Below, one piece after another: positions 1 through 7,085 of a stretch of DNA of 64,000 nt (positions are counted from its first letter, which is position 1; each line of letters starts with the position of its first letter). The position numbers and the translations under genes are program-made. The notes below the pieces were generated by a model that ran no database searches, had not been told where the DNA came from, and saw nothing but the letters and a program-made list of their open reading frames with translations. The DNA comes from Hyphomicrobiales bacterium (GTDB taxonomy: Bacteria; Pseudomonadota; Alphaproteobacteria; Rhizobiales; Rhizobiaceae): assembly GCA_900472925.1 (NCBI GenBank), contig UCJU01000007.1, forward strand, positions 248,001 to 312,000. Direction: 5' to 3'.

Positions 1-73
1 CTGCAGCAGTCCAAAGCCTTCTCTTTGGGGCACTATCCTGAGAGCAACGACCTTCATCAGGTGAGGACCGCAA

Positions 74-1204
74 TTGTCGATCGATACCGGCGCAGACAAT
101 CTCCATCCCCAAGCGGAAGAGCAAACTGCCGATGATGCGGTTTGGTCCGCCTCGCTGGCTTCAAGCGAAGCCTATTATCGTGCGGCCAAAACGACATTGT
201 CTGCGCATCCTGTGCCTGCTGACGTCGGGCAGTCGGCAAGACTTCTCAACCGTTACTATGGTTTAACGGGATCCGTCACCACCTTGTCGTCGGAGGTCGA
301 ATGCACGGAGGAAGTCAAGCTCAACGACGGTCGCCGGCTGATTTTGAAAACGTCGACCCGGCCGGAGACGTCTCAGAGTTTCCGGTTTCAAGCCCAAACC
401 ATCAGCGAGTTGCCGCAGGCAGGGGGCTTTGTTGCACCTGAGATCGTGCGGACCTCCGACGGCGCGGTCATGCTCGAGGAGGGCGGCGCTTGCGGGTATC
501 TGCAAACCTTGATCGAAGGCGTGCCATTGCACAAGGTCGTGATGACGCCGGACGTGCTGTTCCAAACTGGAAGTTCGCTTGCGCGACTGGACTTGGCTCT
601 TCACCGGGTCGATGCATCTGCAAGCCACCGTCCTGTTCTTTTGCATGTCGGGTGCTGGTCACGATTGATGGAGCTGAGCCGATATCTGCCATCCCAACAC
701 ATTTCCGATCAAGTGAATGCGGCGATGGACAATTATGCCAACTGTGTCGAACCGCTGCTTTCGGATGTCGCGTGGCAGGTGACCCACAACGACCCTAGTC
801 CCTACAATATGCTGTTGACGGACAGTGGTATCGGTTTCATCGATTTTGGAGATGGTTGCTGGGGTCCGAGAATACAGGACCTCGCTGTTGCAGCCAGCCA
901 TATGGTCAGCGACGCGACTGCGGCCTTGGGCGGCGCGGAATATATGATTGCCGGTTATCATTCTGTCATCCCGCTGTCGCGTGTTGAGGCAAGAATTCTT
1001 GTGGGATTGATGCGGGCGCGCCAAAGCGCGCTCCTGCTGGTCAACGCTTGGCGATCGCATCTTTTTCCAGCGCAAGCCGAGTATATCAACAAGAACGTCT
1101 CGCGCGCTGAGCGTGGCCTTTCTATTTTGACAACACTTGGGACAGACGAGGCTGAGGCGGCGGTGCTGGCAGCGATGGCGTTGCCCCATCCATCGACTTT
1201 GTAA
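74..1204 (+). CDS. APH-family phosphotransferase (small-molecule kinase)
   Basis: This is a 376-residue kinase of the aminoglycoside phosphotransferase (APH)/choline kinase fold. The catalytic loop reads THNDPSPYN at about residues 237-245 (base D240) and the metal-binding loop is DFGD at 257-260. It is followed at once by a class III PLP enzyme. That pairing recalls hydroxylysine kinase with 5-phosphohydroxylysine phospho-lyase, or ethanolamine-phosphate phospho-lyase, so the protein probably phosphorylates an amino alcohol or hydroxylated amino acid. The substrate is inferred, not seen. The start is TTG, because an in-frame TGA lies at 62-64 and a weak GTGAGGA site sits just upstream. Bases 1-64 are open in the same frame and could be the tail of an upstream gene, but they are too short to identify. 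An antibiotic kinase is less likely given the neighbour. Confidence 0.8.
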   Translation: MSIDTGADNLHPQAEEQTADDAVWSASLASSEAYYRAAKTTLSAHPVPADVGQSARLLNRYYGLTGSVTTLSSEVECTEEVKLNDGRRLILKTSTRPETSQSFRFQAQTISELPQAGGFVAPEIVRTSDGAVMLEEGGACGYLQTLIEGVPLHKVVMTPDVLFQTGSSLARLDLALHRVDASASHRPVLLHVGCWSRLMELSRYLPSQHISDQVNAAMDNYANCVEPLLSDVAWQVTHNDPSPYNMLLTDSGIGFIDFGDGCWGPRIQDLAVAASHMVSDATAALGGAEYMIAGYHSVIPLSRVEARILVGLMRARQSALLLVNAWRSHLFPAQAEYINKNVSRAERGLSILTTLGTDEAEAAVLAAMALPHPSTL

Positions 1205-1260
1205 AAGACAGAAACATCGGTCCCATTGCTTTCGGTACTCTTTCCAACAGGTTGAAGAAA

Positions 1261-2589
1261 ATGTCGACAGACCTCATGCCCAATCGCTACGTTCCTGGCG
1301 AAGTTGCTCTTCCCGCCCGCGAGGCCGAACTCATCGAGCGCAGAAACAACGTTCTCGGTGCATCCTACCGGCTACAGTATCGACAGCCCGTTCATTTCGT
1401 TCGGGGTGAGGGCATGTGGTTGTACGATCCTGACGGACGGGCTTACCTGGATTTCTATAACAACGTTCCGTCCTTGGGGCATTGCAACGCCGAAGTTAAC
1501 GCGGCAATGGCAGAGCAGGCCGGTAAGATAAATGCCAATACGCGCTATCTGGAGCCAAACCTTGTCGATTTTGCCGAGCGTCTGGTTGAAACCTTTCCGC
1601 CTGAGCTGGACCGTGTCGTCTTCACATGCACGGGCAGTGAATCCAACGATTTGGCCTTGCGTATCGCACGCTTGGCAAGCGGCAATGACGGCGTGATTGT
1701 TTCGTCCTATGCGTATCACGGCACCAGCGCGGCGACGGCAGCCGTGTCACCAAACCTCGGAAATGCCGTCAAGTTAAGTCCATCCGTGCGCATGGTTTCT
1801 TTGCATGGACCAGAAGGCGTACCGGAATCGCAAGCGTCGGATTTCTTCGAAGCGCAGGTCCGCGCCGCCATTGCAGATCTCAACCGCCGGGGAACCGGCG
1901 TTGCGGCTCTGCTGATAGACAGCATTTTTTCAAGCGATGGTGTCTGGGTCGATCCTCCCGGCTTCATTGCAAAGGGTGTGGCAGCCGTTCGCGAAGCCGG
2001 GGGCTTGGTCATAGCCGACGAAGTCCAGCCGGGATTCGGACGAACCGGCGCGCATATGTGGGGCTTTGAACGGCATGGGATCGTTCCTGATCTCGTGAGC
2101 CTTGGCAAACCCATGGGCAACGGCTTTCCCATCGGCGCTGTCGTGGGACGGAAATCGCCCGTAGACCAATTTGGTGGAACGGCCCGGTATTCAAATACTT
2201 TCGCGGGCAACACGATAGGAATAGCCACGGCAGATGCCGTGTTGAAAATCATTCAGCGCGATCATATTCCACAAAACGCGCTTGCAATGGGTGAGCGTAT
2301 GAGAACCGGGCTGGAAAAAATCGCGACGCGGACACCTGGAATTTGTGGCATTCGAAACGCAGGTCTGTTCTTCGGTGTCGATCTGGGCCTTGAGGGTGAC
2401 ACTGCAATCCGCAGACGTGCGCGGGCTCTGGATGTGGTCAATGCCATGCGCGACGACGGGGTCCTCGTCAGCACCACGGGTGCAAATGAAGATGCCCTCA
2501 AAATTCGCCCGCCGCTGATCTGCCAGGATATCCATGTCGACCAGTTTCTCACCAGCATCGAGCGCGCTCTTGCCAACGTCGTAAGATAG
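1261..2589 (+). CDS. Class III aminotransferase-family PLP enzyme (possible phospho-lyase)
   Basis: This is a fold-type I PLP enzyme of the class III (ornithine/omega aminotransferase) family, 442 residues from the ATG. The PLP-contacting Asp is in IADEVQPGFGRTG (D253) and the Schiff-base lysine is in LGKPMGNG (K283). The cofactor phosphate-binding motif CTGSESND is intact. Class III members include true transaminases and the AGXT2L-type phospho-lyases that act on phosphoethanolamine or phosphohydroxylysine. The kinase gene 56 bases upstream makes the phospho-lyase role attractive but unproven. A TTG nine bases upstream (1252) is in frame; the ATG is preferred. The gene ends 13 bases from the convergent LysR gene. 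Confidence 0.85.
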   Translation: MSTDLMPNRYVPGEVALPAREAELIERRNNVLGASYRLQYRQPVHFVRGEGMWLYDPDGRAYLDFYNNVPSLGHCNAEVNAAMAEQAGKINANTRYLEPNLVDFAERLVETFPPELDRVVFTCTGSESNDLALRIARLASGNDGVIVSSYAYHGTSAATAAVSPNLGNAVKLSPSVRMVSLHGPEGVPESQASDFFEAQVRAAIADLNRRGTGVAALLIDSIFSSDGVWVDPPGFIAKGVAAVREAGGLVIADEVQPGFGRTGAHMWGFERHGIVPDLVSLGKPMGNGFPIGAVVGRKSPVDQFGGTARYSNTFAGNTIGIATADAVLKIIQRDHIPQNALAMGERMRTGLEKIATRTPGICGIRNAGLFFGVDLGLEGDTAIRRRARALDVVNAMRDDGVLVSTTGANEDALKIRPPLICQDIHVDQFLTSIERALANVVR

Positions 2590-2602
2590 GAAACTGGCTG
2601 AC

Positions 2603-3484
2603 CTACGGTCTTGAACCCCATGTTTCGGATTCTGTGATCAACCAGTCTTTCAATGCCTGGACGCCCGTTGAAACGACCATGGATTTGGGATGAATGAGCC
2701 CGTAGTGGGTGCCGTCATGCTCAAACCCCAGCGGCGCTTCCAATCGGCCATTGTTAACATCATCAGCTGCAATCGCTTGTGGCGCGAGCGCCACGCCAAG
2801 ACCGCCCAAAGCTGCCTCTGCCATCAGGAAATGATGATCCAGCAGCTGACTTGCGCGGGGCCGCGGGGCCTTGGGGTGCTGAGTGAACCAGTTCTCCCAC
2901 GCATGTGGACGGGTCCTCGAGCCGAGCGCAACATAATTGCCTGCGTCGAACCCTTCCCGCAGAGAGGGCACCATGACCGGTCCGACACGTTCCGGCATCA
3001 AGCTGATAATCGTCCATTCCGGATCGATCGGGAAGTCGAGGCGGCGGATGGCAAGCGTCACGCGGTCCCGCGCAAAATCGATGCCGCCACCGCCCGTGGA
3101 TAGATGGACATCCACATCCGGGTGTCGATCCTGAAACCCCGACAGACGAGGTATGAGCCAACGCATCGCCAGAGAGCGCTCACAGGACAAAATGATGGGA
3201 CCCTGAGCAGAGCTCGATCTGATATCCGCGAGCGCCTCGGTGATTGTTGTAAACGCTCGTCCTGTCGCCTCTGCGAGCCGCTCACCAACAGCTGTCAGGC
3301 GAACGCCGCGCCCGTCGGCTTCCAGCAATTGCAGGCCGAGATCGGCGGAAAGCTTGGAGACACGCCTGCTGACGGCCCCATGGGTCAAGGCGAGCTCGGC
3401 CGCGGCGGCACGGACCGATCCGAGCTTTGCCACGGTTTGAAATGCCCGCAGATCATCAAGGGATGGGAGTTCTGATCTTTTCAT
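2603..3484 (-). CDS. LysR-family transcriptional regulator (GcvA-like)
   Basis: This is a 293-residue LysR-type regulator. An N-terminal winged helix-turn-helix spans about residues 7-66, with the recognition region GAVSRRVSKL. The rest is a substrate-binding-like effector domain of the GcvA type, with the usual SLDDLRAFQTVAKLGSVRAA opening. It is transcribed away from pdxA2 and tail-to-tail with the PLP-enzyme gene, so it could control either unit. A perfect 9-base inverted repeat overlaps its own start codon (3483-3505) and a second palindrome lies at 3552-3566, which suggests autoregulation and control of the divergent operon. No effector can be read from the sequence. Confidence 0.9.
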   Translation of the reverse strand: MKRSELPSLDDLRAFQTVAKLGSVRAAAAELALTHGAVSRRVSKLSADLGLQLLEADGRGVRLTAVGERLAEATGRAFTTITEALADIRSSSAQGPIILSCERSLAMRWLIPRLSGFQDRHPDVDVHLSTGGGGIDFARDRVTLAIRRLDFPIDPEWTIISLMPERVGPVMVPSLREGFDAGNYVALGSRTRPHAWENWFTQHPKAPRPRASQLLDHHFLMAEAALGGLGVALAPQAIAADDVNNGRLEAPLGFEHDGTHYGLIHPKSMVVSTGVQALKDWLITESETWGSRP

Positions 3485-3505
3485 TGGTGATCTTCTATCA
3501 CCAAT
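3483..3505. promoter_or_regulatory. Inverted repeat overlapping the lysR start (putative operator)
   Basis: ATTGGTGAT and ATCACCAAT form perfect 9-base arms around CTTCT. This fits the interrupted dyad typical of LysR sites. The site covers the lysR start codon, consistent with autorepression. Confidence 0.5.
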
Positions 3506-3549
3506 ATACGTTAGATCATATCCATTATATCTGCGGAGTGATCTGGTAA

Positions 3550-3732
3550 TATTTCCATTATGGAAAACAAAATTTCACCGTGGGGATCGTTGCTGCATCT
3601 GGTTCAAGCGGTCGCATGACACTTGTTATTGCTCCAGCCTTCCCCGAGGCAGGTGGCTTCGGTTTAAGCTGGACCTTGCTCAACGAAGAGCAATCCTGGC
3701 CAATCCACTTCCACAAAGGTTTTGATCAATGA
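3550..3732 (+). pseudogene. Apparent remnant of a four-carbon acid sugar kinase (DUF1537)
   Basis: The frame is open from 3550 and ends in a TGA (3730-3732) that overlaps the pdxA2 ATG in an ATGA junction. The translation includes LVIAPAFPEAGG, close to the APAFPxxGR motif of the DUF1537 four-carbon acid sugar kinase family. That family is the usual partner of PdxA2 in D-threonate and D-erythronate breakdown. Only about 50 codons are present, with a possible GTG at 3580 or ATG at 3616, so a complete kinase is impossible. The arrangement suggests decay of a once translationally coupled upstream gene. It could also be chance similarity over a short motif. Confidence 0.35.
3552..3566. promoter_or_regulatory. 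Short palindrome in the lysR-pdxA2 intergenic region
   Basis: TTTCCATTATGGAAA is a perfect 7-base dyad around a single T, in an AT-rich stretch between the divergent genes. It is a candidate second binding site or promoter-overlapping operator for the pdxA2 side. Confidence 0.35.
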
Positions 3733-4742
3733 AGACCCACGATATGCCGCTCGCCGTGACCATGGGGGACCCTTCGGGTATCGGTCCCGAGATTGTTGCA
3801 AAGATGTTTTTGCACCGTTCGGACAATCGCCACTGGATTGTCATTGGCGATGCCTTGGTGATGCGGTGTGCCTTTGAAGCTCTGGGTGCCGATGTGGAGA
3901 TCAGGCCCATAACATCGCTGGATCAGGCAGTGTTCGATGACGGAAGCATCAACGTATTTTGTTCATCCACTCTCTCGGTCTTGCCCCCTGTCAGCGAAGT
4001 TTCAGCGATCAGCGGTAAGGTAGCCTTCGATGCCATCATTGCTGCGATCAAACTTGCGAAAGATGGACAGATTGGCGGCATCGTTACCGCGCCCATCCAC
4101 AAGGAGGCGCTTTCTGCCGCTGGGGTGAAGTATCCCGGCCACACGGAAATATTGGCTGATTACAGTGGCGCGCCCAAGGTCGCGATGATGTTGGCGAATG
4201 AAGATATTCGCACCGTTCTTGTCACGATCCACTGTTCATTGTCGCAAGCCATTGCGAAAGGTGACTTTGCAGCACAGATGGATGCGATCAGGCTTGCCCA
4301 TACAGGCGCAGAAGCGCTCGGCATCGCGAAACCGCGTGTTGCGGTTGCCGGGCTCAACCCGCATGCTGGCGAAGGTGGCTTGTTCGGGGACGAGGAAATC
4401 AAGGTCATCCGACCAGCGGTCGAAGCCGCCCGCGATGAAGGTATAGATGCATCCGGCCCTTGGCCTGGTGACACAGTCTTCATGCAGGCGCGAACAGGCC
4501 GTTTTGATGTGGTGGTGGCGCAGTATCACGACCAGGGTCTCATACCGGTCAAATATATGGGTCTTGATCGCGGAGTGAACATCACGCTCGGACTGCCATT
4601 CGTGCGCACAAGCCCGGATCACGGAACGGCATTTGACATAGTCGGCTCCGGCAGGGCCGACCCGACCAGTCTTGAGACTGCATTCGACTACGCCGTCACG
4701 CTGAAAACCGCTCTCTTCAAATCGAAAGCTCCAAAGCTATGA
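3729..4742 (+). CDS. pdxA2: PdxA-family 4-phospho-acid dehydrogenase (PdxA2-like)
   Basis: This is an NAD-dependent dehydrogenase/decarboxylase of the PdxA family, 337 residues. It opens with the family signature PLAVTMGDPSGIGPEI. The three metal-ligand histidines fall where expected: H168 (TIHCSL), H212 (LNPHAGEGG) and H267 (YHDQGL). Together with the coupled TIM-barrel gene and the LysR regulator, this context points to PdxA2, which oxidises 4-phospho-threonate or erythronate in sugar-acid catabolism, and away from the pyridoxal-pathway enzyme, which is usually a lone housekeeping gene near ksgA. Its TGA overlaps the next gene's ATG by four bases. The natural substrate is not fixed by the sequence. 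Confidence 0.85.
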   Translation: MKTHDMPLAVTMGDPSGIGPEIVAKMFLHRSDNRHWIVIGDALVMRCAFEALGADVEIRPITSLDQAVFDDGSINVFCSSTLSVLPPVSEVSAISGKVAFDAIIAAIKLAKDGQIGGIVTAPIHKEALSAAGVKYPGHTEILADYSGAPKVAMMLANEDIRTVLVTIHCSLSQAIAKGDFAAQMDAIRLAHTGAEALGIAKPRVAVAGLNPHAGEGGLFGDEEIKVIRPAVEAARDEGIDASGPWPGDTVFMQARTGRFDVVVAQYHDQGLIPVKYMGLDRGVNITLGLPFVRTSPDHGTAFDIVGSGRADPTSLETAFDYAVTLKTALFKSKAPKL

Positions 4743-5416
4743 CGAATTTCGATTTCATCTTCATGCTGACCCGCAATGACCGGACCGTCGCAGACGCCGG
4801 CGTGCATGTCGAGACGGCACTTCAGGCGGGAGTTCGCCACATCGGCTTTAAAGACATCGGTTTGCCGTTCGAAGAACTTCTTGGTCTCGCGCGGCAAATC
4901 CGCAAGGGGGGAGCAAGCACATATCTCGAAGTCGTGTCGCTTGATCGAGACAGCGAGATCCGTTCCGTCAAAGCGGCGGTCGATCTTGGGGTCGATTATC
5001 TCCTCGGTGGCACCCATGCGGACGACGTACTGCCCTTGTTGGAGGGAACGAGGATACGCTATTATCCTTTTCCCGGGCGCATCGTTGGCCATCCAAGCAT
5101 TCTTGAGGGATCGAAAGAGGACATCGTCGCCAGTGCAGTGGAGCTGGCCAGCCGCAAGGGCGTCGCCGGGCTTGATCTTCTTGCATATCGCTCGAAAGGT
5201 GATGTGCCAGCTCTGATGGAGGCCGTGTGTCATGCGATATCAAAACCGGTCATCGTTGCAGGATCCGTCGATCGGCCAGAGCAAATCGAGACCATTCGTA
5301 AGCGTGGCGCAGCGGGATTTACCGTCGGCACCTCTGCTCTCGATGGCCGTTTTCCTGCCGAGAGCGGTGACTTGACGTCTCAGCTGAAAGCGATTTTTGC
5401 CTGCGCGCAGATTTAG
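4739..5416 (+). CDS. TIM-barrel protein of unknown function coupled to pdxA2
   Basis: This 225-residue soluble protein has the alternating pattern of a beta/alpha barrel. Strands include FDFIFMLT, HIGFKDIGL, TYLEVVSLD, VDYLLGG, GLDLLAYR and KPVIVAGSVD. A C-terminal phosphate-binding-like loop, AAGFTVGTSALDG, resembles HisA/HisF and other phosphate-binding barrels. It overlaps pdxA2 by four bases, so it is almost certainly co-translated with it. It probably acts on a phosphorylated intermediate of the same pathway, for example as an isomerase, epimerase or aldolase. No characterised family was recognised. The conserved EVVSLDRDSEI segment could hold catalytic acids. Confidence 0.7.
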   Translation: MTNFDFIFMLTRNDRTVADAGVHVETALQAGVRHIGFKDIGLPFEELLGLARQIRKGGASTYLEVVSLDRDSEIRSVKAAVDLGVDYLLGGTHADDVLPLLEGTRIRYYPFPGRIVGHPSILEGSKEDIVASAVELASRKGVAGLDLLAYRSKGDVPALMEAVCHAISKPVIVAGSVDRPEQIETIRKRGAAGFTVGTSALDGRFPAESGDLTSQLKAIFACAQI

Positions 5417-5450
5417 GGACGCTTTGATAAACAGGAACGACGTGTTTTTT

Positions 5451-6845
5451 CTAGACACTATTTAGGTATTCCTGGAAGGCCGCGAGCGTTACAGGCCGTC
5501 CGAAGTAATATCCTTGAAAGACCTTGCAGCCGCAATCCAGCATGAACTTGAATTGTTCTTCGGTCTCAATACCTTCAGCCAAAATTTCCAACCCGAGATC
5601 GTGTCCCATCTGAGATATGCTGCGTGCCATCAGCGCTCCGCGATCTGTGTTGATCGCCTGTACGAAACTGCGGTCAATCTTCAGTTGTTGCAAAGGAAGA
5701 TGTCGGAGGTAGCTGAGTGACGAATATCCCGTTCCAAAATCGTCCAGAGCGATCGCTATCCCGCTGTCTTTCAGCTCTTGAATCTTGGTTATCAAAGAAT
5801 CGACTTCCGAAACGAACATCGTCTCCGTGAGTTCAAGTTTGAGTGAGCTGGATACCACGCCGGAATCATGAAGGAGAGATTTTATATTTTTAGCAAAGTC
5901 TTCGCTCAGAAATTGGTCCGGGCTCACATTGATCGACAACACAAGATCTTTGGTCTTGTCGCTTGCATTCCATAGCGCCAGAGTTTGCACTGCCGTTTCC
6001 AACACCCATTTTCCAATGTCAGGCATCAGTCCCGCTTGTTCCGCGACCGGGATAAATTTATCTGGGGCAATATAGCCGCGCGTGGGGTGTTTCCACCTTA
6101 TCAAAGCTTCTGCTCCAATCAGTTTTCCAGACGCCTCGACTTGCGGCTGGAAGAACAGTTCGAATTGTTTCTTGCCGATGGCAGAGCGAAGTTCGCTTAT
6201 CAGCCTCGTGGCCGAACTGAAATTGGTTTGTAGCAAGACGACACCACCGCAAAGAACACCTGCGGTAAGCAGGGCATGCGCCCAAACCGTCATCATTCTG
6301 ACGGTGTCGGGAAGGTTTGTGGCAAAGCCGAAATTCATGGGGCTGGCGGATAAAACTATAAATGCAAAAATCGAAGAAACAATAATACCCAGCTGGAAAC
6401 GGCTCGGGCTGAGTTGGTGGTTCACGCAGCCCGCCAGCGCGATGATAAGAAGGTAAAGATGGGAGACACGCGGAACAGCTTGACTGGGAACATCGAAAAA
6501 TAACGAGAACAGGACGATAAATGCCAGGCAAGCAATTTGGGCCACCACCATTCCTACGGAAATGTGCCCTTTTTTGGCAATGATCCATGCAGCAATGACC
6601 GTGATGAACAACAGCGACTCCAATAACAGGAGTGGCCAGTTTTGCATCAATGCAAAAATCGGCACCCAGACACCGCTGACAATAACAGCAAGAGGCAGAG
6701 CTAAACGGCAGACGAAATCGAGATTTTGAAACCGCTGTCTGGATACAATATGCGATATTTCTTTCTGATTGCTGTTTATCAAAATAGTCGCTCGATTATT
6801 GTATTCGACAGTCGGGGAGATGACTGAAACGGCAATTGGTTTCAC
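5451..6845 (-). CDS. Membrane EAL-domain cyclic-di-GMP phosphodiesterase
   Basis: This 464-residue inner-membrane protein has about six hydrophobic segments (near 44-66, 70-90, 97-118, 127-141, 151-168 and 187-206), then an EAL domain from about residue 216 to the end. The catalytic motifs are intact: the EAL signature in GAEALIRW (246-248), NVSPDQF, LELTETMF, DDFGTGYSSL, LKIDRSF, AEGIET and QGYYFGRP. The protein should therefore hydrolyse cyclic-di-GMP. There is no GGDEF or PAS domain, so any sensing must come from the membrane part, which matches no MASE domain I can name. The start is taken as GTG without a good ribosome-binding site; a TTG 21 codons in is an alternative. It is divergent from the chemoreceptor. 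Confidence 0.9.
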   Translation of the reverse strand: MKPIAVSVISPTVEYNNRATILINSNQKEISHIVSRQRFQNLDFVCRLALPLAVIVSGVWVPIFALMQNWPLLLLESLLFITVIAAWIIAKKGHISVGMVVAQIACLAFIVLFSLFFDVPSQAVPRVSHLYLLIIALAGCVNHQLSPSRFQLGIIVSSIFAFIVLSASPMNFGFATNLPDTVRMMTVWAHALLTAGVLCGGVVLLQTNFSSATRLISELRSAIGKKQFELFFQPQVEASGKLIGAEALIRWKHPTRGYIAPDKFIPVAEQAGLMPDIGKWVLETAVQTLALWNASDKTKDLVLSINVSPDQFLSEDFAKNIKSLLHDSGVVSSSLKLELTETMFVSEVDSLITKIQELKDSGIAIALDDFGTGYSSLSYLRHLPLQQLKIDRSFVQAINTDRGALMARSISQMGHDLGLEILAEGIETEEQFKFMLDCGCKVFQGYYFGRPVTLAAFQEYLNSV

Positions 6846-7040
6846 TGGGAGATTTAAAGAACATCCACAGTATTCATTCGATATCTAAAAATACTAATTT
6901 TCCAAATTATCCTTCACTACACAAGAAATCATTTTGGAGAGCATAGTTCGAAAAAGTATCGCCTGAGTTGAATTTTAATTTATAATTAATTTTTTCTATA
7001 TTATAAAATTCTCACCAGCGGAATGAGTCACGCCCCTAAT

Positions 7041-7055
7041 CAATCATGATGATTG
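7041..7055. promoter_or_regulatory. Palindrome upstream of the chemoreceptor gene
   Basis: CAATCA-TGA-TGATTG is a perfect 6-base dyad about 30 bases before the start codon, in the AT-rich 240-base gap between the divergent EAL and MCP genes. It may be a regulator site; no matching regulator is nearby. Confidence 0.3.
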
Positions 7056-7085
7056 ACACCATAATCAGCGTGAGGCCGTGAATCG

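Noticed and set aside
3560..3619. 19-codon reading frame (MENKISPWGSLLHLVQAVA) that could be a leader peptide for pdxA2
   Set aside because: No regulatory codon run and no paired terminator/antiterminator; its ATG lies inside the palindrome and it has no good ribosome-binding site.
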